Assembly: GCA_003022085.1 (NCBI GenBank)
Contig: PXQK01000168.1
Location: 1 to 15,275 of the forward strand
Source: Halobacteriales archaeon QH_10_65_19
GTDB taxonomy: Archaea > Halobacteriota > Halobacteria > Halobacteriales > Haloarculaceae
Direction: 5' to 3'
DNA: 15,275 nt
Below the pieces are notes generated by a model. It made no database searches, was not told where the DNA came from, and saw only the letters and a list, made by a program, of their open reading frames with translations. Shown piece by piece: positions 7,821 through 14,456 of this stretch (within the stretch, counting starts at the first letter, position 1; each line of letters starts with the position of its first letter). The translations under genes were made by a program, and so were the position numbers.

Positions 7821-7846
7821 CTGATAAATTATTGTATTATATATTC
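7821..7846 (-). promoter_or_regulatory. Promoter of the REC-PAS-HATPase gene
   Basis: The stretch at 7821-7846 is almost purely A and T. On the minus strand it holds two possible TATA boxes: aatatataatac, which suits a start just before the ATG at 7807, and aataatttatcag, which suits a leaderless start at the ATG at 7798. The choice decides three N-terminal residues. Confidence 0.6.
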
Positions 7847-7890
7847 GTACATAGGAACAGTTCGGGCATGACTCCCGGACGAAAGCGGGT

Positions 7891-7904
7891 GGGGTATATT
7901 TTTG
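7891..7904 (+). promoter_or_regulatory. TATA box of the VOC protein gene
   Basis: ggggtatatttttg with a purine-rich stretch before it, centred about 33 nt before the ATG at 7931, fits a haloarchaeal promoter with a leader of only a few bases. Confidence 0.6.
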
Positions 7905-7930
7905 CCGCCGGGGCCCGTTACCGCCAGTGT

Positions 7931-8713
7931 ATGACTGGTATACTCGACCACACGATGATCCGGGTCACAGATCTGGAAGCGTCGCTGGACTGGTACGGGA
8001 CGAACCTGGAGTACGAGGAGAAAGATCGGTACGGGGGCGACGGCTTCACCATCGTCTACATGGGGCCGGCGGATATGCACGAGGACGGCGCGATGCTCGA
8101 GTTGACCCACAACGAGGGTGAGGACGAGCTGGAACTCGGGGACGCCTGGGGGCACATTGCGGTCCGGGTCGAGGACGTCCACGACGCCTACTACGAGCTG
8201 ATGGACAAGGGGGTCGAGGACTACAGACGGCCCGAGGACAACCCGGGCTACGCATTCGTGAAGGATCCGGACGGGCACGAGGTCGAGATCGTGGGGCGTG
8301 ACTACGGGGCCCGCTGGAGCCTGGACCACACGATGATGCGCGTTGAGGACGCCGACGCGGCGCTGGGCTACTGGGCCCGGAAGTTCGAGTACGACGAGGC
8401 CAGCCGGTGGGAAGCCGACACATTCGCGAACTACTTCCTCGAACCAGCGGACGCTCCGCGGGAGGCGATGGCACTGGAGCTAACGTACAACTACGACGGC
8501 CGGACCTACACTATGGGCGACGCCTGGGGACACGTCTGTGTCCGGATCGATGACCTGCACGACGACTGGGAGCAGCTCCAGGTGCGCGAGGCGCCCGACT
8601 ACCGGGATCCGGCCTCCTGTGACGACATGTACGCGTTCACCAAAGACCAGGACGGCCACGAGATCGAACTGCTGACCCGGGACCCCGGGGCGGAGTCGTT
8701 GTTCCCGTTCTGA
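7931..8713 (+). CDS. Two-domain glyoxalase I-like (VOC superfamily) protein
   Basis: 260 aa made of two tandem VOC domains (about 1-125 and 130-255). Each keeps the full glyoxalase I-type metal set: H7, E57, H75, E119 in the first and H133, E183, H201, E246 in the second, in the repeated contexts LDHTM, LEL, GDAWGH and GHE. Such proteins isomerise thiol adducts of methylglyoxal or related dicarbonyls; haloarchaea lack glutathione, so the thiol partner is unknown. The ATG at 7931 follows a TATA box; the frame is open further upstream, but that part covers the promoter and lacks VOC character. Because both metal sites look intact, both halves may be active, unlike many fused VOC proteins. It could be another VOC enzyme such as a dioxygenase, but the GloA-like motifs make glyoxalase the best call. 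Confidence 0.87.
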   Translation: MTGILDHTMIRVTDLEASLDWYGTNLEYEEKDRYGGDGFTIVYMGPADMHEDGAMLELTHNEGEDELELGDAWGHIAVRVEDVHDAYYELMDKGVEDYRRPEDNPGYAFVKDPDGHEVEIVGRDYGARWSLDHTMMRVEDADAALGYWARKFEYDEASRWEADTFANYFLEPADAPREAMALELTYNYDGRTYTMGDAWGHVCVRIDDLHDDWEQLQVREAPDYRDPASCDDMYAFTKDQDGHEIELLTRDPGAESLFPF

Positions 8714-8794
8714 TACGGACGGCTGGACCGTTCGCTTCGCAAAGACAGCTGCTCAACCGCTCACTGTCTGTACGCAGACTTACCCAACCGACGG

Positions 8795-9364
8795 TTATCT
8801 ACTCGGCGTACTTGCTTGGTTCTCAATTGTCAGTTCGTTCCGTCGCGTCTCAGGACACTCGACGTACAGGTACGATGAATCAAATCCTTCGATATCTTTC
8901 GAGTGCTCGTCCTCGTGGAACTTCACTTTGTGTTTCTCATCACAGACCGGACACAGGAATGTATCACCCTCATCGTACCCCGACGTTTCTTGCCCGGTTG
9001 GCCGGTCCGCTACAAACACTGCCTCTTCGACTGTGAGTTCGTGTCTGTCGTACAGGTCGTCCATCCCTCGAACCTCTCGAACCGCCTCGTATGCATCCAT
9101 CAGTACCGCCTCTGAACGCGGCTCGCTGTCTACCCGATACCACGTCTCATCTTCCTCGATGAACACCGCCGCAGAGACCCGCTCCCCCGTGATGAGAATT
9201 AAATTGTACACCAGAAGAATCTCCTGTGGGTCGATCAACTCCGTCATTTTGTCATCGGAATAGATAGCATCGAATCGATCAGTCTCTTCGAGGTCTTTTA
9301 CCTCTTCGAGTTTCAGCGCCCGTGACGGTAAACTGGACATCGGGTTCGATAAGTCCCCGCTCAT
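8795..9364 (-). CDS. Unknown protein with possible zinc-binding C-terminal part
   Basis: 189 aa, not recognised. The N-terminal two thirds are acidic with an alpha/beta pattern (LIDPQEILLVYNLILITGE, AAVFIEEDETWYRV). The C-terminal third contains CPVCDEKHKVKF followed about 30 residues later by YLYVEC, which could form a small zinc site with three Cys and a His. Start ATG 9364 is preferred; a GTG six bases upstream (9370) is possible. The gene is visibly AT-richer than its neighbours and lies immediately beside the duplicated tRNA-Leu end, which suggests horizontal acquisition as cargo of an integrated element. It converges with the VOC gene and leaves about 80 bp between the two stops. Confidence 0.7.
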   Translation of the reverse strand: MSGDLSNPMSSLPSRALKLEEVKDLEETDRFDAIYSDDKMTELIDPQEILLVYNLILITGERVSAAVFIEEDETWYRVDSEPRSEAVLMDAYEAVREVRGMDDLYDRHELTVEEAVFVADRPTGQETSGYDEGDTFLCPVCDEKHKVKFHEDEHSKDIEGFDSSYLYVECPETRRNELTIENQASTPSR

Positions 9365-9413
9365 GCCCACACCTGCGCGGGCGATGTACTTACGATTACC
9401 CCCTGACCGACAT

Positions 9414-9487
9414 AATCCTCGTCACGCACTGATGGCTCTCACGTCCGTCCGAGCCACAGTGCGCGGGACCGGATTTGAACCGGAGGA
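9414..9487. repeat. Direct repeat copy 1: tRNA-Leu 3' end plus hairpin
   Basis: 74-bp sequence matching 9543-9616 with two mismatches, offset 129 bp. It carries the hairpin cgcactgatggctc/gagccacagtgcg (9425-9463) and the last 24 nt of tRNA-Leu (9460-9483, minus strand: T-arm and 3' acceptor). No tRNA body follows, so this copy is a fragment of the kind left at the end of an integrated element. Confidence 0.85.
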
Positions 9488-9550
9488 AGACGGTTGTGCT
9501 CGCTCACTCCGTTCGCTGCGCGACTGCGACTTCCAGGGTTCAAATCCTCG
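9488..9550 (+). other. Spacer with a second tRNA-like T-arm fragment
   Basis: Between the repeats, cttccagggttcaaatcctcg (9530-9550) resembles the T-arm of a plus-strand tRNA (GGTTCAAATCC), but no acceptor, D-arm or anticodon arm can be drawn around it. It overlaps the start of repeat copy 2. The spacer before it (ctcgctcactccgttcgctg) is low in complexity. Likely a recombination remnant rather than a functional tRNA. Confidence 0.35.
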
Positions 9551-9616
9551 TCACGCACTGATGGCTCTCACGTCCGTTCGAGCCACAGTGCGCGGGACCG
9601 GATTTGAACCGGCGGA
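9543..9616. repeat. Direct repeat copy 2, overlapping the intact tRNA-Leu
   Basis: Partner of the copy at 9414-9487. Its right part is the genuine 3' end of tRNA-Leu; its left part holds the same 13-bp one-bulge hairpin (9554-9567 with 9580-9592), which sits just downstream of the tRNA on the minus strand and could serve as a terminator or recombinase-binding arm. Confidence 0.85.
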
Positions 9617-9673
9617 CCCCTACGGGACAGCGTCCTAAGCGCTGCACCTTTGGCCTGGCTCGGCTACCCGCGC
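9589..9673 (-). tRNA. tRNA-Leu, anticodon UAG
   Basis: 85-nt minus-strand tRNA. Acceptor arm GCGCGGG (9667-9673) pairs with CCCGCGC (9590-9596), discriminator A at 9589, CCA not encoded. Anticodon stem CAGCG/CGCTG encloses the loop CTTAGGA, giving UAG. A long variable arm (TCCCGTAGGGGTCC) marks a class II tRNA, and the T-arm is CCGG TTCAAAT CCGG. It reads Leu CUN codons. Its 3' end is duplicated at 9460-9483. Confidence 0.96.
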
Positions 9674-9727
9674 GCACTCACTCTTTTCGCTACGACCCAG
9701 AAGAACGCTTCGCTCCCAGCAAACATT

Positions 9728-10063
9728 ATGGCGGCTCGGGGTCTACCTGTACACGTGTACCGGGCTAGCGACGAACTCGACGAGGCCGAGTGGCTCGCGG
9801 AGCTTGAGGTGGCGGCCGACCGGCTCGGACTCGGGAACGAAGCGCGGTCACGAGCACGCGACGTTTTTCTGAGCACGACCCCCAACTCCGAGCGCTCGAA
9901 ACGTGCCGTGCTCGGTGCGTCGCTGTACGTCGGCGCGCTTGTCGCCAGCGACCAGCGATCACAGCAGGCCGTCGCCGACGCTGTCGGGGTGTCGCGCCTC
10001 TCGATCCAACAGCGCTGGAAAGAACAGCTCAGAGCGACCGGCCTGCAACCTCCTGACTGGTAG
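9728..10063 (+). CDS. Very small TFB-like protein with one cyclin repeat
   Basis: 111-aa cytoplasmic protein resembling the second cyclin-like repeat of archaeal transcription factor B: EVAADRLGLGNEARSRARDV, then SKRAVLGASLYVGALVASDQ, then the helix-turn-helix QQAVADAVGVSRLSIQQRWK. Full TFBs have about 300 aa with an N-terminal zinc ribbon and two repeats; here both the zinc ribbon and one repeat are absent, so it cannot recruit RNA polymerase in the standard way. The ATG at 9728 is preferred because the frame further upstream runs through the tRNA-Leu gene. No strong TATA box is visible at the right distance. It may be a DNA-binding regulator or a TFB modulator. It begins 55 bp from the tRNA, divergent from it. 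Confidence 0.72.
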   Translation: MAARGLPVHVYRASDELDEAEWLAELEVAADRLGLGNEARSRARDVFLSTTPNSERSKRAVLGASLYVGALVASDQRSQQAVADAVGVSRLSIQQRWKEQLRATGLQPPDW

Positions 10064-10125
10064 ACGCGAGCGTCAGTCGCTGTCGGCACCTGGTGCGGAA
10101 CACCCGGCTCGCCCCGGCGTGATAG

Positions 10126-10701
10126 TCACTTGCTTTCCGCATCCTCGCCGTCGTCAGATTCGTCCTGCACGGTGATTCTGACGGGTTCGGACCCGGACTT
10201 GCCGTCCCTGTTGCGGTCGATGTAGCGGTCCAGGTTGAACACGGTGTTCAGCTGGCTCTGGACCTCGTCGACGACCTCCCCGACGAGGTCGCTCGGCGGA
10301 ATCGCGCTGTACTCGTAGGGGTTGTTCCCCGCCCCGTCGTTCTGGCGCTTCTGGCGGGTGACCGTCCCTTCTCCGTGGAGCGAGGCGAGCGCCTCCCGGA
10401 CCGTACTCGGGTAGAGCCCGGTCCCCTCGGCGATCTCGTCGCTCGTGCTGTTCGGGTGCTGCCGGAGCTGCACGTAGATCCGTGCCCGCGTTTCGGTATC
10501 GAGGATCCACGAGAGGAGGTCGACAATCCCCTCGTCGAACTGCTCGACTGCCCTGTCTGCCTCCTGCTCCAGCCGTTCGCGCACCTCGCCGCTGTCGATG
10601 TCTACCCTGCTTCCGGTCTCTGACGGAGAAGCGTCGCCGCCCGAGTCGCCCGCGTTGACGTTCTCCCCTCGCTCGTCGTCTGACGAATCCTCAGCAGACA
10701 T
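10126..10701 (-). CDS. Winged helix-turn-helix transcriptional regulator
   Basis: 191 aa. Acidic, probably disordered N-terminus (1-45); helix; wHTH about 65-120 (WILDTETRARIYVQLRQHP, SDEIAEGTGLYPSTVREALA, LHGEGTVTRQKR); then a short domain ending in an acidic tail. The fold resembles haloarchaeal ArsR/TrmB-like regulators that read DNA as dimers. No ligand-binding domain is evident. Start ATG 10701 sits about 30 nt after a TATA box, implying a leaderless transcript. It is monocistronic; dinB lies upstream on the same strand with a 55-bp gap that contains this promoter. Confidence 0.83.
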   Translation of the reverse strand: MSAEDSSDDERGENVNAGDSGGDASPSETGSRVDIDSGEVRERLEQEADRAVEQFDEGIVDLLSWILDTETRARIYVQLRQHPNSTSDEIAEGTGLYPSTVREALASLHGEGTVTRQKRQNDGAGNNPYEYSAIPPSDLVGEVVDEVQSQLNTVFNLDRYIDRNRDGKSGSEPVRITVQDESDDGEDAESK

Positions 10702-10730
10702 GCGTTACTAGGGACGAAAGCGACTGCCTT

Positions 10731-10740
10731 GTAAAAACCT
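10731..10740 (-). promoter_or_regulatory. TATA box of the winged-helix regulator gene
   Basis: Minus-strand aggtttttac, 30-39 nt before the ATG at 10701 in an otherwise GC-rich stretch. The spacing suits a leaderless or nearly leaderless mRNA. Confidence 0.55.
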
Positions 10741-10756
10741 TGCCTCGCCCGGGCCC

Positions 10757-11904
10757 TCACTCGTACTCCTGAAGACTCCGCTGTCCCTCCGGCCGCTGTC
10801 TTCCGGTCTCGCTTCCCTCCCGATTCCCCTCGCCGTTGGTCGGACTGCTACTGTCGGCCTCTCTCACCGTAGCGCCGTCCGTCCACTGCTGGAGGGTCGG
10901 CTGTTCCCCCTCGGCGAAAGAGAGGTTCGATACCCGAACCCCGAGCTTTCGGACGCGCTCGCCCTCGAACTCCTCGAACAGCGATCCGGCGACGGTTGCC
11001 ACCAGCGACGGGTCCTCGACCGGACCCGGAAGCGACTCGGCCCGGGTGTGGACTTCGAACGGCGGAGTCACCACCTTGACGCTGATAGTCCGGTAGAAGA
11101 CGTCACTGCGCCGCGCACACGCTCGTCGTCGCCGCGTGCGAACCGGGCGACCCGCCGGCCGCGCTCGCCGAACCGGGATTCGAGTCGCGCCGGATCCGCG
11201 TCGGCCAGGTCGCCCGCCGTCTCGACCCCCATCTCCCGGAGTTCGTCGGCCGTCACCGGGCCGACTCCGTGGACCGCCTCCACCGGGAGTGGTTCGAAGA
11301 ACTCGGCGACGCACCCGGGTTCGACGACGACCAGGCCGTCGGGCTTGTCGTGGTCGCTCGCGACTTTGGCCGCGCTCATTGTCGGGGCGACCCCGATGCT
11401 CGCCGTGACGCCGACCGACTCTCTGATCTCCGCCCTGAGGTCGGCCGCGAACGACCCGGCGCTTTCCCAGTCGGTCCGCCCGGTCACGTCCAGGTACGCC
11501 TCGTCGACGCTGACCTCCCGGACAATGTCGGCGTAGTCGTGGAGAATCTCCTTGACGTTGTCCGCCACCGACTCGTAGTACTCCATGTCCACGGGCCGGT
11601 AGAAGCCGGCGTCTGCCACGTCGTGTTCGCCGTTCTCGGCTGCGTCGATCTTCCGCGGGAGCAGTGACAGCGCCTCCGAGATCGCCTGTGCGCTCTCGAC
11701 GCCGTACTCCCGTGCCTCGTAGCTGGCCGTCGCAACCGCGCCGGCGTCCGACCCAGGTTCGTACCCCATCCCGACGACAACCGGTTCGCCGCGCAGCGCC
11801 GGCTCCCGGAGCCGTTCGCAGGCCGCATAGAAGCAATCGACGTCCACGTGACAGACGATCCGGTCGACGGTGGTCGTCCCGGGCAGCCGGGCTCTGTGGC
11901 CCAT
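10757..11904 (-). pseudogene. dinB: DNA polymerase IV (Y-family), frameshifted with an internal deletion
   Basis: Translesion polymerase split over two frames. The 5' part holds palm and fingers: HVDVDCFYAACERL (D21), SVDEAYLD (catalytic D134, E135), thumb with EAVHGVGPVTADELREMGVE, up to RRVARFARGDDERV. Near 11095-11115 sense passes to another frame with FYRTISVKVVTPPFEVHTR and the rest of the little finger, ending in a PIP-box-like QRSLQEYE for PCNA. Between these parts intact homologues have about 40 residues (a conserved region leading to an ALYRTI-like strand) that are absent here, so this is not a single-base error alone. Start ATG 11904 is preferred to GTG 11928: the sequence cttaac at 11932-11937 lies at TATA distance from 11904. 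Without the repair of frame the polymerase would lack its little finger and DNA binding would fail. Confidence 0.85.
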
Positions 11905-11940
11905 CTCTACGTATACCTTGTCGTCCACGAAGTTAAGGCT

Positions 11941-12130
11941 ACGTCAGTTGCCAGCGGCTGAAGCCGTGGGTTCCGCGCCGCTCCCGCCGCGAGCGTGCGG
12001 AGAACCGCGGTGCCGCCGGCCGGACCGACACCGCGGCGCGCTGCCTGAACTGCGGTGCCAACAATCAGTGCAGTGCGACGGTCGTTCCCGCCGGAAGCCC
12101 CTGTACTGGAGCCTCAGGTGTATGTTATTG
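11941..12130 (+). mobile_element. Possible decayed IS200/IS605 (TnpB-type) right end
   Basis: The non-coding 266 bp before the gene at 12195 contains agcggctgaagccgtgggtt (11953-11972), similar to the terminal sequences I associate with haloarchaeal IS1341-type TnpB elements, and a fragment with CLNCG and VVPAGSP that resembles TnpB C-terminal zinc-ribbon and tail sequence. No intact transposase frame exists. The identification is from memory of these families and is weak. Confidence 0.3.
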
Positions 12131-12194
12131 TATGACACACTTAACGCTTGTTACGGATCACTGACGCGTCGAACCATCGTCGACCGGAGAGCGT

Positions 12195-12733
12195 ATGCAG
12201 GGAGAAGGCATCGGCGGAAACGACGGACGAGGCGACACGCGAGGCCCTCCAGGGTGCGGCGCTGGTGCTTGATCCGTCCGATCCCGGGGCCGGTCGTCGA
12301 GTTCGTCGAGTGGCTGCGGTCGTACCTCGACCGGGTCGACCCGGCGTTTCTCGAAACCGTGCGACACGACCTCGACGTTATCGCCGGTCTGGACGCCCCA
12401 CCGGAGCAGGAGGACGGGACTGTTGTCGGGGAGGTAGTCGACCACGGGGCGTCGCCGGCGAGCGACACCGATCTTGAGCAGACAGCGTCGTTGCAGCGAC
12501 CGCTCCGACAGCATGCGACGGGACTCGTCGAGAGGGCGGAGGCAGTTCAGGGGATCACCGCCGAACTCATCGGTGCCCATCTCGCTGCCAGGTACGGCGA
12601 CGCCTACTACGCGCTCGGCACTGCGTCCGAACCCGAGCAGTCCCGGGAAGACGACCTGCTCGCCGCGTGGCTCGCCGAAACGGAGTTCGCAGACGCCTTC
12701 GACGGCTGCTGTGTCCTGTCGGGGGACAGCTAA
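12195..12733 (+). pseudogene. Unknown acidic protein gene with two single-base frameshifts
   Basis: The 3' part (from about 12292) reads as a good haloarchaeal protein: PVVEFVEWLRSYLDRVDPAF, LETVRHDLDVIAGLD, then helical stretches ending DAFDGCCVLSGDS. The preceding part is coherent in another frame (EKASAETTDEATREALQGAA, LVLDPSDPG). The only ATG with a Shine-Dalgarno (GGAG 12186-12189, five bases before ATG 12195) lies in a third frame. Dropping one G from GGG at about 12199-12201 and one G from GGGG at about 12288-12291 joins all parts into one product of about 180 aa starting MQEKASAETTDEA. Not recognised; mainly helical, soluble. Two G-run insertions suggest either a decayed gene or homopolymer errors in the assembly. 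Confidence 0.55.
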
Positions 12734-12773
12734 TCCCCGGTGCCGGGCCCAAAGCCATTTACACTCGACGGCT

Positions 12774-12835
12774 CTCCGTGCGGGCATGGAGCGGCACAGG
12801 GAGGCGGTCGGGACCGCCCGGCGGGTCACCCGCCG
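12774..12835. terminator. Three tandem short-loop hairpins, probable bidirectional terminator
   Basis: Consecutive dyads: ctccgtgc/gcatggag (12774-12791, loop 2, one G-T pair), ggcggtc/gaccgcc (12803-12818, loop 2, perfect) and cggcgggt/acccgccg (12819-12835, loop 1, perfect). They lie between the convergent genes ending at 12733 and 12898. Archaeal termination usually depends on T-runs, and only short T-runs follow here, so a terminator role is inference. Confidence 0.5.
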
Positions 12836-12897
12836 CTCGGTTACTGTTGTGACTCGCTTCCATCAAAAGGGTGTTCCGCCGAGGGAGCGAGGGGCTG

Positions 12898-13290
12898 TCA
12901 GATCGGATCGAAGACGAGTACCCGTTCGCCCGTCGTTTCGGTTCGGTCGACGCCGATCCCGACGGCCTGACCGATCTCGACGTCGTCCGGTTCGACGTCC
13001 CTCACCTGGCCGGTCAGCCGGACGGGGCCGAACTCCGCAATCGCTACCACGTAGGGAGCGTCGTCGACGAACGACGGTCCGGAGACGTGGACTGTCGTGG
13101 TCGTCAGCACCTCGCCCGTGTCGGGAAGCGGTTCCTCGCTCAGGCCGCGCTCGCCGGTCTCGGGGTCGCGGATCCGCGGCGGGAGCCAGCCGTTGCCGTC
13201 CGAGCCAGCCAGGTAGTAGGGCTCACCGTCCTCGACCGCGTCCAGGAAGTCGTCGTACCCGGCGTCCCGGACCCGTTCGTCGTCGCTCAT
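12898..13290 (-). CDS. OB-fold (DUF35) partner of thiolase, beta subunit, zinc cysteines lost
   Basis: 130 aa. N-terminal helix, a rubredoxin-like zinc-ribbon position (about 25-50) and a C-terminal OB fold (LSEEPLPDTGEVLTTTTVHV through GPVRLTGQVRDVEPDDV). In haloarchaeal PHA metabolism, thiolases PhaA and BktB are two-subunit enzymes with a catalytic alpha and an OB-fold beta chain, and this gene follows the alpha chain with an ATGA overlap (13287-13290). The zinc-ribbon place reads YYLAGSDGNGWLPPRIRDPE with no cysteine at all, whereas relatives have two CxxC pairs. The fold is probably kept by packing against the thiolase without metal. Last gene of the operon. Confidence 0.85.
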   Translation of the reverse strand: MSDDERVRDAGYDDFLDAVEDGEPYYLAGSDGNGWLPPRIRDPETGERGLSEEPLPDTGEVLTTTTVHVSGPSFVDDAPYVVAIAEFGPVRLTGQVRDVEPDDVEIGQAVGIGVDRTETTGERVLVFDPI

Positions 13291-14456
13291 TCCACCACCT
13301 CCAGGACGTTGACGACACAGCTAGCCACTGTCCCGCCGGCGTTGTGGGTCAGCCCCACGGTGGCGTCCGGGACGGCGTCGCTGTTGACGTGATCGCCCCG
13401 GAGCAGTTTCGTCATCTCGGAGATCTGTGCGCCGCCGGTCGCGCCGACCGGGTGGCCCTTGGCCTTGAGGCCACCCGAGAGGTTGACCGGCAGTTCGCCG
13501 TCGATTCTTGTCTTCCCATCCCGGGCCGCGGAGATACCCTCGCCACGCTCGAAGAAGCCGAGTGACTCGAGCGCGAGCACTTCGGCGACAGTGAAACAGT
13601 CGTGGACCTCCGCGACGTCGACGTCGTCGGGGCCGACTCCGGCGTCGTTGTAGGCCATCTCCGCCGCGTCCTCCGCGGCCGGTGTCTCGACGATCGACTC
13701 GCGGTCGTGCAGCGCCAGGCTGTCGGTTCCCTGGCCTGTCCCCGTAATAGCGACGGGCGCTGCCAGGCCGTTCTCCTCGGCGAACTCCTCGCTGACGAGC
13801 ACGGCGGCGCTCCCGCCGTCGCTCATCGGCGAGCAGTCGAACAGGCCAAACGGCGAGCAGACCTGCACTGCGTCGAGCACCTTCTCCACCGTGATCGACA
13901 TCTGGAACTGCGCCAGCTCGTTGTCGACGGCGTGTTCGTGGTTCTTGACCGCGACGTGGGCGAGGTCCTCCCGGTCACCGCCGTGTTTCTCGAAGTACCG
14001 GTTCGCCATCAGCGAGTACGCTCCGGGGAAGGTGACCCCGGCCTTGATCTCGTAGAGTGCGTCCGCCGCGGCCGCGAGCGCCGCGGTGCCGTCGGCCGTC
14101 GAGAGGTTCGTCATCCGCTCGGCACCGCCGACGAGAACGACGTCGGCCCGGCCACTGCGGATCTGATTGACGCCCATGCGAACCGCCGCGCCGCTGGAGG
14201 CGCAGGCGCTCTCGATCCGGGTCGTCGGCGCAGTGACGCCGGCAGCTTCCGCCATCAGCGGCCCCTGGTGGCCCTGCTGTTCTGCGAACTCCCCCATGTA
14301 GTTGCCGTAAAACATCTCGTCGACGGCGCCGGGCGTGACGCCCGCATCCTCGAATGCCTCGTCGGCCGCGGCGCCGAACAGACCGCGGGCCGTGCGCTCT
14401 GGCGTTCTGCCGAACGGCGTCATCCCGACGCCGGCGATACGAACCTGGCTCACCAT
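13287..14456 (-). CDS. Acetyl-CoA acetyltransferase / beta-ketothiolase, alpha (catalytic) subunit
   Basis: 389-aa thiolase of the archaeal SCP-x-like type, condensing acyl-CoA units or cleaving 3-ketoacyl-CoA. Catalytic residues seen: nucleophilic C85 in ESACASSG, H285 in VHDCFTVAE and H335 in KGHPVGATG; the final motif is THNAGGT instead of the CxG of bacterial degradative thiolases, as in this subfamily. Start MVSQVRIAGVGMTPFG at 14456 overlaps the stop of the SDR gene by a few bases, and its own stop overlaps the OB-fold gene. The arrangement resembles the PhaA or BktB alpha subunit followed by its beta subunit in Haloferax and Haloarcula. Whether it makes C4 or C5 precursors, or works in acyl-CoA degradation, cannot be read from the sequence. 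Confidence 0.92.
   Translation of the reverse strand: MVSQVRIAGVGMTPFGRTPERTARGLFGAAADEAFEDAGVTPGAVDEMFYGNYMGEFAEQQGHQGPLMAEAAGVTAPTTRIESACASSGAAVRMGVNQIRSGRADVVLVGGAERMTNLSTADGTAALAAAADALYEIKAGVTFPGAYSLMANRYFEKHGGDREDLAHVAVKNHEHAVDNELAQFQMSITVEKVLDAVQVCSPFGLFDCSPMSDGGSAAVLVSEEFAEENGLAAPVAITGTGQGTDSLALHDRESIVETPAAEDAAEMAYNDAGVGPDDVDVAEVHDCFTVAEVLALESLGFFERGEGISAARDGKTRIDGELPVNLSGGLKAKGHPVGATGGAQISEMTKLLRGDHVNSDAVPDATVGLTHNAGGTVASCVVNVLEVVE

Noticed and set aside
9460..9550. A second complete tRNA between the direct repeats
   Set aside because: Only a T-arm and acceptor fragment of tRNA-Leu and an isolated T-arm-like stretch are present; no anticodon or D-arm can be folded.
9414..9616. CRISPR array
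   Set aside because: Only two long repeat copies that include a tRNA end; unit length and content do not fit CRISPR repeats.
12158..12829. 223-codon minus-strand frame opposite the unknown gene at 12195
   Set aside because: Cys/Arg-rich and low in acidic residues, unlike haloarchaeal proteins; the plus-strand reading has a Shine-Dalgarno and a typical acidic composition.
12474..13565. Long open frame on the plus strand
   Set aside because: Very Arg/Ser/Pro-rich, crosses the end of one gene and runs antisense to the DUF35 and thiolase genes; no motif.
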